Of a stretch of DNA of 64,000 nucleotides, positions 42,834 through 53,529 are shown piece by piece. Position numbers and translations under genes: made by a program. A model generated the notes under the pieces. That model was not told where the DNA came from. It was given only the letters and a program-made list of their open reading frames with translations, and searched no databases. Numbering within the stretch: position 1 is the stretch's first letter; each line of letters begins with the position of its first letter. The stretch is from an uncultured Methylococcaceae bacterium (GTDB taxonomy: Bacteria > Pseudomonadota > Gammaproteobacteria > Methylococcales > Methylomonadaceae): positions 1 to 64,000 of the forward strand of contig CAJAVP010000075.1 in assembly GCA_903945375.1 (NCBI GenBank). Reading direction: 5' to 3'.

Positions 42834-43736
42834 ATGCAAACAACAATTAAACAAGTCATCCACTCGGCTAATCAGATTATTCTTGGCAAAGATCATAAAA
42901 TTCGTTTGGCATTGTGCTGCCTTTTGGCACGCGGACATTTGCTGATAGAAGATATTCCAGGTGTTGGTAAAACGACACTCGCACATACTCTGGCAAAATT
43001 ACTGGGATTACAGTATCAACGGATTCAATTCACTAGCGACATTTTGCCAGCGGATATTTTGGGCGCGTCGGTGTTTGATGCCAAAAACCTTGAGTTTAAA
43101 TTTCACCCAGGGCCTGTTTTCAACCAAATGGTGCTGGCTGATGAAATTAACCGCGCAACACCTAAAGCGCAAAGTGCGCTGTTAGAGGCGATGGAAGAAC
43201 ACCAAGTCACGGTCGAAGGTAAAACTTACCCGTTACCAGAGCCGTTTTTTGTCATTGCGACACAAAATCCGTCACATCAAATCGGCACATTTCCCTTGCC
43301 AGAATCGCAGTTAGATCGCTTTTTAATGCGTATTGAGCTGGGCTATCCCGATGCCGCCGCAGAACGTGCTTTGTTATTGGGCGAAAATCGCAGTCATTTG
43401 ATAAGCACTTTACCCGTTATGTTAGCACCTGACGTATTGCAAACGATTCAACAGCAAATTACGCAAGTCTTTGCCTCAGAAGCGTTATTAGATTATTGCC
43501 AAGCCTTAATTGCCTTAACACGCGAGTCACCGGATTATGCTTCGGGTTTATCACCACGCGGTGGTCTGGCTTTGCTAAGAGCGGCTAAAGCGTGGGCGTT
43601 TATGGATAGTCGTGATGCCGTATTGCCTGAAGATATACAAGCCGTACTTGCCGCCGTGGTGGGACATCGTTTACGTTATGGTAATCAGGATGCAGAAGCG
43701 GTGGTTGCACCATTACTTAAAATGGCGGTTTACTAA
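42834..43736 (+). CDS. MoxR-type AAA ATPase
   Basis: 300 residues from the ATG at 42834 (MQTTIKQVIHSANQ); an in-frame GTG at 42822 would add four, and neither has a strong ribosome site. Walker A IPGVGKTTLA and Walker B LADEINRA are followed by the MoxR sensor text VIATQNPSHQIGTFPLPESQ. MoxR chaperones work with neighbouring DUF58 and transglutaminase proteins, as here. Its stop overlaps the next start by one base (TAATG). Likely assists maturation of a metallo- or surface complex. Confidence 0.92.
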   Translation: MQTTIKQVIHSANQIILGKDHKIRLALCCLLARGHLLIEDIPGVGKTTLAHTLAKLLGLQYQRIQFTSDILPADILGASVFDAKNLEFKFHPGPVFNQMVLADEINRATPKAQSALLEAMEEHQVTVEGKTYPLPEPFFVIATQNPSHQIGTFPLPESQLDRFLMRIELGYPDAAAERALLLGENRSHLISTLPVMLAPDVLQTIQQQITQVFASEALLDYCQALIALTRESPDYASGLSPRGGLALLRAAKAWAFMDSRDAVLPEDIQAVLAAVVGHRLRYGNQDAEAVVAPLLKMAVY

Positions 43737-44677
43737 TGCGTGCTGAGCTGAAAGCGCGATTTAAATCGCACCGGCTTTTTGCGGGTGAACCTGCGGCAGA
43801 TGCGCCGGTTATCTTAACGCATCGGCGAATTTTTATTTTACCGACCTTGCGGGGGTTATCTTTTGTCGTCGTTCTGATTTTATTGTGGTTGATAGCCTTT
43901 GTTTATAACAATAACCTCGCCTATTTATTAACGTTCTTATTAGGCAGTGTGTTTTTCATAACCATCTTGCATACCGTTAAGTCCTTATCAGGCTTAAGTG
44001 TGCAAAAAGGTCGAGTCCACCCGGTGTTTGCCGGTGAAGCGGCCGGTTTTATGTTACATCTTAATAACTTATCAAATTATGAACGGCCTCAGTTGTCTGT
44101 CACCTTAGACAGCACCGAAATGCTGAGTCTGCCCGCAGCTGGCAAAGCGATGTTGAGCTTATATTCCAGCACTCATAAACGCGGTTGGCATCACGCGGGC
44201 AAAATCACCATTGCCAGTTGTTATCCCTTAGGCTTATTTCGTGCATGGTCACCGATACGCTTTGATTTTAAGGTGTTGGTGTATCCCAAACCGGCCATGC
44301 AGGAAAGCCCTTTTCCAGACACTAGCCCAATGGCGGCTTCATATGGCATCAATCATAAAGGCAGTGCTGATTTTTATGGCTTGCAAACCTATCAACCGGG
44401 CGATTCTATCAAGCACATTCATTGGAAAGCGTTCGCCAAAGGCTTGGGGGTGTACAGTAAACACTATGGCGACGGTAGTGCGACGGAACTTTGGCTGGAT
44501 TTTCAACAAACCCAAGGCGCGTCTGTTGAGCAACGCTTAAGCCAATTATGCCGTTGGGTATTAGATGCGGAACGTGCTAATTTACGCTATGGCTTGGTTT
44601 TGCCAGGCTTAAGCTTAGCGCCGGATAACGGCGCAGCGCATTCGATTCAGTGCTTGGAAGCCCTCGCTTTATTTTAG
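43736..44677 (+). CDS. DUF58 domain protein
   Basis: 313 residues with two adjacent transmembrane helices near residues 35-85 (FVVVLILLWLIAFVYNNNLA; FLLGSVFFITILHTV). A DUF58 domain follows, with the family motif YQPGDSIKHIHWKAFAKG at about residues 219-236. DUF58 proteins are partners of MoxR ATPases. It overlaps moxR by one base and precedes the transglutaminase gene by 4 bp, forming a three-gene operon. Confidence 0.9.
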   Translation: MRAELKARFKSHRLFAGEPAADAPVILTHRRIFILPTLRGLSFVVVLILLWLIAFVYNNNLAYLLTFLLGSVFFITILHTVKSLSGLSVQKGRVHPVFAGEAAGFMLHLNNLSNYERPQLSVTLDSTEMLSLPAAGKAMLSLYSSTHKRGWHHAGKITIASCYPLGLFRAWSPIRFDFKVLVYPKPAMQESPFPDTSPMAASYGINHKGSADFYGLQTYQPGDSIKHIHWKAFAKGLGVYSKHYGDGSATELWLDFQQTQGASVEQRLSQLCRWVLDAERANLRYGLVLPGLSLAPDNGAAHSIQCLEALALF

Positions 44678-44681
44678 CCTC

Positions 44682-46634
44682 ATGAAACCACATCCGCGTA
44701 GTTTAGTTTTTTTACTGTTCTCCTTAGGCTTAATTGTCTTTCCGCACGTTAACCACATTCCTGTCAGTATTTTTGCGTATTTTTACTTGCTGCTGGGCTG
44801 GCGGTGGTTCGGTTTATGGCAACCTGCGTATTTACCCAACAAAAGTCTGCTATTGCTTTTGACTCTTATCGGCATGGCTTTGCTGTACCGCGAATATCAA
44901 GGTTTATTTGGTCGTGATGCCGGTACGCGCCTGTTTGTGCTCGCGTTGGGACTTAAGTTGATGGAGATTAACCGTGAGCGTGATTTATATCTGATTAGCT
45001 TTCTGGCGTTTATTGTTGCCGCCTCACAATTTTTATATGAACAAAATCTGCTAATGGGTGCTTATATTTTGCTCGTTTGCGGTCTGTTGCTGGCGACGTT
45101 GATTGGTTTGAATAGCCAAGACCCCAAACCCATTGGCGCATTAAAAACGGCAAGCCTGTTATTGGCTCAAGCGTTGCCGATGGCGATTGTTTTGTTTGTC
45201 TTATTCCCACGTCTCGAAGCGCCCCATTGGATGTTGTTGCAAGACAAGCAACAAACTAAAACTGGATTAAGTGAACAAATGGAACCCGGCTCAATTACCG
45301 ATTTAGGACAATCGGATGAGTTGGTGTTTCGTGTTAATTTTGCAGGAGCCATGCCGCCGCCCGCACAACGCTATTGGCGCGGGCCGGTATTATCTCAAAC
45401 CGATGGGAAACGCTGGACACAAGCCAAAAATAAAGATTTTGGTCAATTTATGGCACAGCCTGAATTTAAAGGACAACGCTATCAATACACTTTGCTGATG
45501 GAACCCCGCGCTAAAAACTGGGTGTTTGCATTGGATTTGCCCGCTGAGTTTTCGGGGGCTTTACGCCGTAATAGTCATTATCAATTAATCAGCTCGGATA
45601 ATCTTGATAAACGTACCGAGTATCAAATCAGCTCCTATCCAGCTTACAACACCGGCTTTATCACGCGCACGGAATACGACAATGCAACACAACTGCCCGG
45701 TGAGCCTTCTGCCAAAATAAAACAATTGGTAAATCAATTACAAGGCGTTAATCATCCGCCAGAATTTATGATTGAACAATTGCTCACATATTTTAGAACA
45801 GAAGATTTTCATTACACTTTAACGCCACCGTTAATGGAAGATAAGCCCATTGAAACCTTTTTGTTTGTCACGCGCTACGGTTTTTGTAGCCACTATGCCG
45901 CTGCGTTTGTGTATTTGATGCGAGTAGCGCATATACCGGCGCGAGTGGTGACAGGCTATCAAGGCGGAGAAGTTAATCCAGTCGGCAATTTTTTGGAAGT
46001 GCGACAAGCCGATGCCCATGCTTGGGCGGAAGTCTGGTTGACTAACAAAGGTTGGGTACGGGTTGATCCAACCGCCGCGATTGCACCTGAGCGTATCGAA
46101 AAAAATGTCAATTTGGATGCGCTTGAAATGGGACGTGAAATCCGTTTTTCGGCGTTAACCGAGCAAAATTCAGCGGTCTATCATTGGTTAAAACAGGCAA
46201 ACCAGCTTTGGCATTTAGTCGACTATCAATGGCAACGCTGGGTTATTAATTACAACACCGTCAATCAGCTCAAATTCTTATCCTCTTTAGGGATTGCGAA
46301 TTTGCAAGCAATGTTGTCGTGGTTGGTAGGCATTATTGGGGTACTTACTGCGATACTCGCAGGTTTGTTATTACATCAAAAAAACCGAGCCATCAATCAA
46401 ACCTTACGGAGTTATCAGCAATTCTGTCAAAAACTGGCTAAACAGGGCGTTGTTCGAGCCGACCACGAAGGCGCAAAGGATTTTGCCGAACGTGCCATAA
46501 CTCAATTACCCGAACACGCCACCGCGATAGCGCAAATAACTGAAAGATTTATCGCCTTGCGTTACAGCAGACAGGGCTTTATTCGAGAAGATTTACAACA
46601 ATTACAATACTGGGTAAGGAAATTAAAACTTTGA
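44682..46634 (+). CDS. TgpA-like transglutaminase (DUF3488)
   Basis: 650 residues. The N-terminal half has about six transmembrane helices (DUF3488). A periplasmic transglutaminase-like domain (about 370-490) has the catalytic cysteine in YGFCSHYAAAFVYLMR, His in DAHAWAEVW and Asp in GWVRVDPTAA. One more membrane helix lies near 545-565, then a cytoplasmic tail (DUF4129-like). In Pseudomonas TgpA is essential and is encoded with MoxR and DUF58, as here. The enzyme may modify periplasmic proteins by transamidation, though substrate is unknown. Confidence 0.92.
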   Translation: MKPHPRSLVFLLFSLGLIVFPHVNHIPVSIFAYFYLLLGWRWFGLWQPAYLPNKSLLLLLTLIGMALLYREYQGLFGRDAGTRLFVLALGLKLMEINRERDLYLISFLAFIVAASQFLYEQNLLMGAYILLVCGLLLATLIGLNSQDPKPIGALKTASLLLAQALPMAIVLFVLFPRLEAPHWMLLQDKQQTKTGLSEQMEPGSITDLGQSDELVFRVNFAGAMPPPAQRYWRGPVLSQTDGKRWTQAKNKDFGQFMAQPEFKGQRYQYTLLMEPRAKNWVFALDLPAEFSGALRRNSHYQLISSDNLDKRTEYQISSYPAYNTGFITRTEYDNATQLPGEPSAKIKQLVNQLQGVNHPPEFMIEQLLTYFRTEDFHYTLTPPLMEDKPIETFLFVTRYGFCSHYAAAFVYLMRVAHIPARVVTGYQGGEVNPVGNFLEVRQADAHAWAEVWLTNKGWVRVDPTAAIAPERIEKNVNLDALEMGREIRFSALTEQNSAVYHWLKQANQLWHLVDYQWQRWVINYNTVNQLKFLSSLGIANLQAMLSWLVGIIGVLTAILAGLLLHQKNRAINQTLRSYQQFCQKLAKQGVVRADHEGAKDFAERAITQLPEHATAIAQITERFIALRYSRQGFIREDLQQLQYWVRKLKL

Positions 46635-46644
46635 GGGAACGATC

Positions 46645-49095
46645 TCAATATTTTTGGGCGTTCGCCCTATCTTGACACCATTGATAAAATTCATGCGCGG
46701 GCATCGGCTTGGCAATGCCGTAGCCTTGAGCGAAATGACAACCTAAATCTGCAAGTGCCTGCAAATGCGCCAAAGTTTCTGCACCCTCGGCAATAATTTC
46801 TCTATCAAAGGCCTCGGCTAAGGCAATAATGCCTTTGATGATCGCCTGATCGCTGGAATCATTAAGCATATTTCGTACAAACGATTGGTCTATTTTGATG
46901 GTATTGGCAGGCAGGTTGCGTAAAAAGGTTAAGGATGAATAGCCTGTACCAAAATCATCTAAAGCAAAGCTAATCCCTAATTTTTGAGCTTGTGAAATAA
47001 TGGTTCTAACCATACCAAAATCTTCTAAGGCAGCGGTTTCGAGAATTTCAACTTGCAAACTATTTTCTGTTAATTCAGGATTCAATTTAAAATAATTTTG
47101 TAAATTACTCATAAAATCAATCGATTGAAGATGATTAGCGGTAATATTAATAGCGACTTCTATCATTAAGCCCTGTACTCGCCATTCCAAAATCTGAGTT
47201 ATAGCTTGATGAATAACCCAATTGCCCACTGGAATTTCCAATGCGGTTTCTTGTACAAACGGCAAAAACTCCATCGGCGCTAATAAGCCACGTTCCGGAT
47301 GCTGCCAGCGAATTAAGGCTTCTGCGCCAACAACCTCGCCGGTCAACAAATTGATTTTAGGTTGATAAAACAATACAAATTCATTTTGCTCCAACGCTCG
47401 GCTAATCCGTTGTAAAGACGCATTGAAATGTTGAAGCCGGTTGTCTTGTGCTGTATCAAAAAAGTGATAACGATTTTTTCCGGTTTGTTTGGCAATGTAC
47501 ATGGCTTGATCCGCATGGCGCAACAATATGTCAGGCCCTTCATTATCAAGCGGGTAAAGTGTCACACCAATGCTAGCACTCACCACGCACTGTCTATCGT
47601 TGATTTTTACCGGAGTCGCAATTGCTGCTAATAAGCGGTCGAGAATCAGTGTACAACCTAAGGTATGCTCAATACCTTGTAATAAAACAACAAATTCATC
47701 CCCCCCTAAACGCGCCACCGTGTCAATTTCGCGAATCACTTTATTGATCCGTTGGGCGCATTCAATAAGCACTAAGTCGCCGGCATTATGTCCTAATTCG
47801 TCATTAACGGGTTTGAAACCATCTAAATCGAGATAACATACCGCCAGTAATGTCTGGTCACGCTTACTTTGGGCAACCGCTTTATTCATACGATCATTCA
47901 ACAAAACGCGATTTGGAATACCGGTCAAAGGATCAAAATGCGCTAATTTTTCTAACTCAACTTCGTGTTGTTTTATAGCAGAAATATCAGTAAACACACT
48001 AACCGAATGCTCTAACTGACCGTGCTCATCATAAATACCCGCAACGGATAGCCATTCAGGATAGAGCGTACCATCTTTGCGACGATTCCATACCTCACCT
48101 TGCCAATGACCATTGGCTAATACGGTTTCCCAAAGATCTTTAAAAAATTCATCGGATTGCAAACTGGTTTTCAGTAATCTGGGATTTTTACCAATCACCT
48201 CTTCGCGTGTATAGCCAGTAATTCGAGTAAATGACTGATTGACCTCCTTAATATGACCATTTAAATCAGTCACCACAATCCCTTCTAGGGCATTCTCCAG
48301 CACTTTGGCAGATAATCGTAAGCTGGCTTCGCCTTGTTTACGCTGAGAAATATCAGCGGCCACCATTAAGCTCGCAATAATTTGTGCTTGTGCGTTGTAT
48401 AAGGGCGAGACGGTAATTTCCAACCACCGGCGTGTTTGCATAAAGCCGGTAACTTCCAACTCTACGATACGGGTTTGACCCAGCAGCGCTTGTTGATGAT
48501 AAGCAATAAAATGTTCACGATAAGCTAAATCGACAAAACTAAAAGCAGGATAATGATTGGCGTGTTGTAAGTCGTTAAATTCAAGAAACGACAAGGCTGT
48601 TTTATTCAGCAATAACCAGTTATTATCTTTGGACAATATACCAACGCCGTGATGGGCATTTTCAATCAACGCATCCAAAAAACCGCCTCGCTCGATTAAA
48701 TTGCGTTGCGTTTCTAAGAAATTGAGGTGATTTTTAACGCGCAACCGAGTGGTGTTGCGATTAATGGGTTTGGTGATGTAATCTACTGCGCCTAATTTAA
48801 GGCCTTCATTTTCTGAAATTTCACCCACAGCGGCCGTAACAAAAATGACCGGAATTGATCTAGTCACCGGGTTTTCTTTCAATAAATAACAGACATCAAA
48901 GCCATTTAAATGAGGCATCATGACATCTAACAAAATCAAATCAGGCTGTGGTTTTTGTTCAGCAATCGCTAAGGCGGTTTTGCCATTGTTAGCCACCTTA
49001 ATGTGATAATCTTGACTGAATAAATTAGCCAAAATTTCGACATTAACGGGCTCATCATCAACAACCAGAATGATAGGATTATGCTTATTAAACAT
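46645..49095 (-). CDS. Response regulator with PAS, GGDEF and EAL domains
   Basis: 816 residues. A receiver with D57 (LLDVMMPHLNG) is followed by two PAS domains (about 140-380). The GGDEF domain has an intact GGDEF (464-468) and I-site REID five residues before it. The EAL domain has EAL at 592-594 and the metal motif ALDDFGTGYSSL. Both enzyme sites look usable, so it may make or break c-di-GMP depending on phosphorylation. It starts 3 bp after the hybrid kinase at 49099-52365 on the same strand and is its probable phosphorylation partner. Confidence 0.93.
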   Translation of the reverse strand: MFNKHNPIILVVDDEPVNVEILANLFSQDYHIKVANNGKTALAIAEQKPQPDLILLDVMMPHLNGFDVCYLLKENPVTRSIPVIFVTAAVGEISENEGLKLGAVDYITKPINRNTTRLRVKNHLNFLETQRNLIERGGFLDALIENAHHGVGILSKDNNWLLLNKTALSFLEFNDLQHANHYPAFSFVDLAYREHFIAYHQQALLGQTRIVELEVTGFMQTRRWLEITVSPLYNAQAQIIASLMVAADISQRKQGEASLRLSAKVLENALEGIVVTDLNGHIKEVNQSFTRITGYTREEVIGKNPRLLKTSLQSDEFFKDLWETVLANGHWQGEVWNRRKDGTLYPEWLSVAGIYDEHGQLEHSVSVFTDISAIKQHEVELEKLAHFDPLTGIPNRVLLNDRMNKAVAQSKRDQTLLAVCYLDLDGFKPVNDELGHNAGDLVLIECAQRINKVIREIDTVARLGGDEFVVLLQGIEHTLGCTLILDRLLAAIATPVKINDRQCVVSASIGVTLYPLDNEGPDILLRHADQAMYIAKQTGKNRYHFFDTAQDNRLQHFNASLQRISRALEQNEFVLFYQPKINLLTGEVVGAEALIRWQHPERGLLAPMEFLPFVQETALEIPVGNWVIHQAITQILEWRVQGLMIEVAINITANHLQSIDFMSNLQNYFKLNPELTENSLQVEILETAALEDFGMVRTIISQAQKLGISFALDDFGTGYSSLTFLRNLPANTIKIDQSFVRNMLNDSSDQAIIKGIIALAEAFDREIIAEGAETLAHLQALADLGCHFAQGYGIAKPMPAHEFYQWCQDRANAQKY

Positions 49096-49098
49096 GGT

Positions 49099-52000
49099 TT
49101 ATTCAATATTGTTTAAGAGCGCAACCAATTCCGCAAGTGTTAAATGCGCCTCGGTGTAATCCAGTTTTTTAATGCTATTAACTAATTTCATATAGAGCTC
49201 GTGCTGTGAAGGAGGTATCGCTGCTTTTAGTTCAGCTAACAAAGTTGCGCTAATATAATCATTTCCATCCAAGAGTGCATTCAATTTTTCTGTTATTTCA
49301 TGGAAGCTTTGCCATTCAATACTCATAACTGGCTTTGCTGACGGCTGAATGGTATCTAACATGTCGTCAATGACGCTTAAACAATGCACATAAACCTCTT
49401 GCCATTCACTAAACACGTTAGGATCACAATATCCCTGCTTTAATTGATTATCCAATGTTTGTGAAATTTGATACAAAGCGACTGCGCCCAAATTTCCTGC
49501 TACCCCTTTTAATTGGTGTAATTTGGCTTCTGCTTCACTAAATTCGGCGCGATCTAGCAACTCGGCAACGGTCTGCGCCGTCGCAGTAGTGTAAGAATCA
49601 CGAAATAATACTAACAGTTGCTTAAACTGCTCTAAATCATGATCTAACAATGTCAAAATATTACTAAAGTCAAAACCCTCTGGTTCGGGTAATTGCGTGA
49701 CTGACGGTTTAATGACAAGGTCTTCAATTTGCGAGGCCGCTTCGTCACCGTGTAACCAGTGTAATAGTGTCATAATCAATTGTTTGGAATTGAGAGGTTT
49801 GGATAAATGGTCATTCATTCCTACGGCCAAACAGGCCTCTTTGTCGTGCTGCATGGCGGCGGCAGTCATCGCAATAATAGGTATATCTCGACCTTCTGGC
49901 AACGCACGAATTCGGCGTGTTGCCTCAAAACCGTCCATAACAGGCATTTGTAAATCCATTAAAATAAGATCGAAGCGTTCTTTAGTGACCCACTCTAGCG
50001 CTTCTGCGCCTTGATCAACGACCACCAAATAAAAACCTGCTTTTTGCAGAAACTCGCGCGTAATTATTTGATTTAATGGATTGTCTTCAACTAACAAAAT
50101 ATGTCGGCCTTGAATCGGTTTGGCCATTTCAGCCAGTGAAACTTTTTTAACTGCCTCAGCTTGATTTACCATCGAACTGGGCAAATAAGCATTGACAATG
50201 GTGTTGTACAACCCCGACATGCAAACCGGCTTAGACAGTACCGCGTTAGGTTTTGCGCTAGAGTTATCAATAGCATCTTGTAAGTTATTGGTACAATGCG
50301 CTGTGATGATAATTAGCACGGGGAGTTGGCTGAGCTTGCCTTGCGCCACTGCATCAACAATTTGAGCAATTAACTCAATTCCATTCATTTCTGGCATATG
50401 CCAATCCACTAAAACTAAGCCAAAAGGTCGATGCGCTTGATCTGCTTGCAACAGTAAATTTAAAACCGCATTAGCGGATAAGCAAGTCGTCACTTCAAAT
50501 TTCCAACTTTCCAGATAATGCTGAAGAATCTGACAAGACGTTTCCATATCATCAACGACTAATACTCTTGAGCCAATCAGATTCGGTAATAAGACTGGCG
50601 GTATACGTTGGGAAACCTCGGATACCGGTAAGGTAAACGTGAAAGCCGTTCCTTGACCCACTTGACTTTGTACCGTAATTTGTCCGCCCATTAAATCGAG
50701 CAATTGCCGGCAAATTGCCAAGCCTAATCCTGTTCCACCAAAGCGACGGGAAATAGAGGCGTCCGCTTGACTGAAAGATTGAAATAATCGCGAAATATCC
50801 TCTTCGCTCATGCCAATGCCGGTATCTCGCACCAGCAGTCTCAGCCAGTATCGGTCATCTTGCTGTGCATCAATATCGACTTTTATATAAATCTCACCCT
50901 GCGAAGTAAATTTAATGGCGTTACTGACCAAATTATTCAGTATTTGTCGAATCCGCATCATATCGCCACTCACTAAGTAAGGGACATTAGGATCAACCTC
51001 GACAAAAAGCTCTAAGCCTTTCTTTTCAATTTGCACGCAAAACATATCCGCCAAATCTTGTAGCATCTCTTCGATAATAAACGGATGATGCTCAATATCT
51101 ATTTTACCGGCTTCTATTTTAGAAAAATCCAATACGTCATTAACAATGCTCAGTAAAGAGGCTGTGGCTATCTGCACACTTTTTAAATATTCACTTTGAC
51201 GACTATCAAGCTGCGTATCTTGTACCAGTTCCGTTAAGCCAATAATCGCATTCAGCGGTGTACGAATTTCATGACTCATGTTAGCTAAAAATTCTGATTT
51301 TGCTCTACTTGCGGCTTCGGCATGAGCTTGCGCTTTAGTGACTTCTAAGGTTCGCTCAATGACTTTATCCTCTAAATCTTGATAAGAATGCCGTAATCTT
51401 CCTAATAAGCGATCAAATGCTTGTCCTAAACGAACAATTTCAATATCCCAGCTCTGCCATTGCGTGTCTGTCAATAAATCTTTGGCATAACTGATCGTAT
51501 CCACTTGTTCAATCAGCACATTTAGAGGAAGTAGTGCCTGATGACTTAATCTCCTAGCTAACCACGTTGCTAGTAATAACAGTAGCACGGTTGCTAACAC
51601 ATAATCCGTTATCATGTTGTGCAAATGCTCGATATACGTTTGTTGAGACTGCGCGACGGTGAGCTGAAAAGGCTGATCTAGAGGTGCGGGAAAGACTATC
51701 TGACGGCTTGCTTGCCACCATTGCTGAGGTTCGGTAGGTAGATTGGATATAGTCTTATAGCCTATTTCCAGTTTAATAGAGACTAGCAATTGATTGCTGA
51801 GGGTATCCAATAAATTCTTCATATTGAAGCGGTACAGGACAACGCCTTCTATAGAACCTGTGGCGGGAAAAATAACGGGATACGCCACAACCAAATACTT
51901 ATCTGTTATTTCTGACATTGATCGCTTTTCATTAAGCGTGTTTTTTACGAGCTCTGCCTGTTCTGCCCAAATCCCTAACTCCGCAGTAGAATACAAAAGA

Positions 52001-52365
52001 CCGCGCCCCTTAGAATCCCCTAACCATAACTCACCATCCAATTGAGAAATTAAATTGTGTTGTAAAAAAAAAGGCTTTAGATAACTCTCAAGTCTAGTAT
52101 CATCAATTAAGGCATTCGCCAATAAGGGATGATTTGCCAAATTGGCTAAACTACTTAATACTTCTCCTAAAGTATGTTCTATTTTTGCATTGGTTTGCCG
52201 TAAATCCTGCTCCAAATGATCATTAGCTTGTTGTTGTAGTAAATGATCGACTAACCAAAAAGAGCTGCCCGCACTAATTAAAATAAAGCCAAAAGTGGCG
52301 GTTATTAAATAGAGCATCAAGCGATTTGCAAGGCTTTTTCTGATCTTAAAAGTGAATAATTTCAT
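49099..52365 (-). CDS. Hybrid histidine kinase with two receivers and Hpt
   Basis: 1088 residues. Two transmembrane helices (about 17-42 and 248-270) flank a periplasmic sensor, followed by HAMP-like text. HisKA has H365 ([12 protein letters not shown]), and HATPase_c carries [10 protein letters not shown]. Receiver 1 has D654 ([11 protein letters not shown]), receiver 2 has D804 ([13 protein letters not shown]), and an Hpt domain has H950 ([10 protein letters not shown]). All phosphotransfer residues are present. It directly precedes the GGDEF-EAL response regulator (3-bp gap), so the pair should couple an external signal to c-di-GMP turnover. Confidence 0.93.
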   Translation of the reverse strand: MKLFTFKIRKSLANRLMLYLITATFGFILISAGSSFWLVDHLLQQQANDHLEQDLRQTNAKIEHTLGEVLSSLANLANHPLLANALIDDTRLESYLKPFFLQHNLISQLDGELWLGDSKGRGLLYSTAELGIWAEQAELVKNTLNEKRSMSEITDKYLVVAYPVIFPATGSIEGVVLYRFNMKNLLDTLSNQLLVSIKLEIGYKTISNLPTEPQQWWQASRQIVFPAPLDQPFQLTVAQSQQTYIEHLHNMITDYVLATVLLLLLATWLARRLSHQALLPLNVLIEQVDTISYAKDLLTDTQWQSWDIEIVRLGQAFDRLLGRLRHSYQDLEDKVIERTLEVTKAQAHAEAASRAKSEFLANMSHEIRTPLNAIIGLTELVQDTQLDSRQSEYLKSVQIATASLLSIVNDVLDFSKIEAGKIDIEHHPFIIEEMLQDLADMFCVQIEKKGLELFVEVDPNVPYLVSGDMMRIRQILNNLVSNAIKFTSQGEIYIKVDIDAQQDDRYWLRLLVRDTGIGMSEEDISRLFQSFSQADASISRRFGGTGLGLAICRQLLDLMGGQITVQSQVGQGTAFTFTLPVSEVSQRIPPVLLPNLIGSRVLVVDDMETSCQILQHYLESWKFEVTTCLSANAVLNLLLQADQAHRPFGLVLVDWHMPEMNGIELIAQIVDAVAQGKLSQLPVLIIITAHCTNNLQDAIDNSSAKPNAVLSKPVCMSGLYNTIVNAYLPSSMVNQAEAVKKVSLAEMAKPIQGRHILLVEDNPLNQIITREFLQKAGFYLVVVDQGAEALEWVTKERFDLILMDLQMPVMDGFEATRRIRALPEGRDIPIIAMTAAAMQHDKEACLAVGMNDHLSKPLNSKQLIMTLLHWLHGDEAASQIEDLVIKPSVTQLPEPEGFDFSNILTLLDHDLEQFKQLLVLFRDSYTTATAQTVAELLDRAEFSEAEAKLHQLKGVAGNLGAVALYQISQTLDNQLKQGYCDPNVFSEWQEVYVHCLSVIDDMLDTIQPSAKPVMSIEWQSFHEITEKLNALLDGNDYISATLLAELKAAIPPSQHELYMKLVNSIKKLDYTEAHLTLAELVALLNNIE

Positions 52366-52524
52366 TTAAGGAAATATGGAGAAGTGATGAATAGAAAGCG
52401 GTTCAATGTAATGACATGCCTATCTAAGCAAATGCTATCGACCGATGCATGGGATGATTGCCTTATCACTGACTAATAACACAGTAATTAAGCCATGTTC
52501 TATTGGTTTTACAGAGCCCGCTCC

Positions 52525-53307
52525 TTAATCAAATTTCCAAACCAATAAAGCTTGCGGCAAGCTTTCTTCAAATCCTTTAATGCCGAATTTATTATGCCAG
52601 TATTGATATTCGATGCCGAGAAAGACCCGTCCAGTTTCTCCAAATAAATCACCAACATCTAAGCGTATTTGTGGCTGGGCTAAAATATTACTGACATATC
52701 CATAATTTTTACTGCCAATAAAATCGCAAAAACCTTCAAAACTCCAGTGACTGCCCGCAATGGTAAAGGGCAATTTCCACACCGGAGTAAATTGCCAAGA
52801 TGGGCCTTGCTCAATCGGATCAAGTACGTTGTGTTGTAAAATATCTAAGCTAAGTAATTTAAATCCTGGTACTTTAAAATCTATTGTAAATCCATACAAA
52901 ATTATGCGTGTACCACTCTTAGGACTATCTAAGTTTTCTCCTGCATTTACACCTATTGAGGCATTCAAATCCTTAAAAACCCCCCAGCTTAAATCCTGCC
53001 GGATAAGCTTATTGACACTAAAATAGCTGTAAGCCTCACCATAAACGCTGGTTTGCGATGGCTGTCCATTATCGGTAATTAAAGTATCCATAAAGAAAAA
53101 GTTGCGCCCTAAAGCCCAACCATCCGCATGTGAGACGGTAATAATGGATTGTCCAATGTCCTGGGAATTGCCTGGCATTCGATAACCCTGACCGTGTAAA
53201 TATTGAATTTCAGTGCTACTCCAATCGAATCCATTCGCTATTGTCACGGCGGGCATGACGAAGAGAATGAATAACACTGAGGTGGCCATTTTAGACAAGG
53301 GAGACAT
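52525..53307 (-). CDS. Tsx-like outer membrane protein (DUF5020)
   Basis: 260 residues from the ATG at 53307, which gives a clean signal peptide (MATSVLFILFVMPAVTIA). A GTG at 53385 extends the frame 26 codons but would bury the signal peptide. The mature protein is strand-rich with alternating aromatic residues (WSSTEIQYLHGQGYRM, LGIEYQYWHNKFGI) and ends in KFD-like aromatic-basic text, as nucleoside-channel Tsx relatives do. It probably forms a 12-strand barrel for small substrates; specificity is unknown. The start is uncertain because no good ribosome site is visible. Confidence 0.72.
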   Translation of the reverse strand: MSPLSKMATSVLFILFVMPAVTIANGFDWSSTEIQYLHGQGYRMPGNSQDIGQSIITVSHADGWALGRNFFFMDTLITDNGQPSQTSVYGEAYSYFSVNKLIRQDLSWGVFKDLNASIGVNAGENLDSPKSGTRIILYGFTIDFKVPGFKLLSLDILQHNVLDPIEQGPSWQFTPVWKLPFTIAGSHWSFEGFCDFIGSKNYGYVSNILAQPQIRLDVGDLFGETGRVFLGIEYQYWHNKFGIKGFEESLPQALLVWKFD

Positions 53308-53399
53308 GAGCGGATAACCCGATATGGTTAAAGGTTGGGCAAAATGCAGGAATCTTACTAACAGACTGTATTTTAAAGCATCCACTCAAAATACATTCG

Positions 53400-53445
53400 T
53401 TCCTAAGCCAGTACGCTTCGATGTCGAAGCGTACTGACTTAGGAA
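53400..53445. repeat. Near-perfect 46-nt palindrome (22-bp arms, 2-nt centre)
   Basis: Arms 53400-53421 and 53424-53445 are inverted copies with one mismatch (CCAGTACG against CTGACTTAG side). There is no T-run. The outer end TTCCTAAG also occurs as CGTTCCTAAG upstream of the FAD protein (62971-62980), which hints at a dispersed repeat. It lies between the YcxB-like and Tsx-like genes and could be a cruciform, terminator or mobile-repeat relic. Confidence 0.85.
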
Positions 53446-53529
53446 TCGGTAAAACAGGACGCGACTGAAAATTACCTATTTTTTTGCTGTTACTTTTCTG
53501 ATTTAAGATAACAGTATTTAGGATTGATA

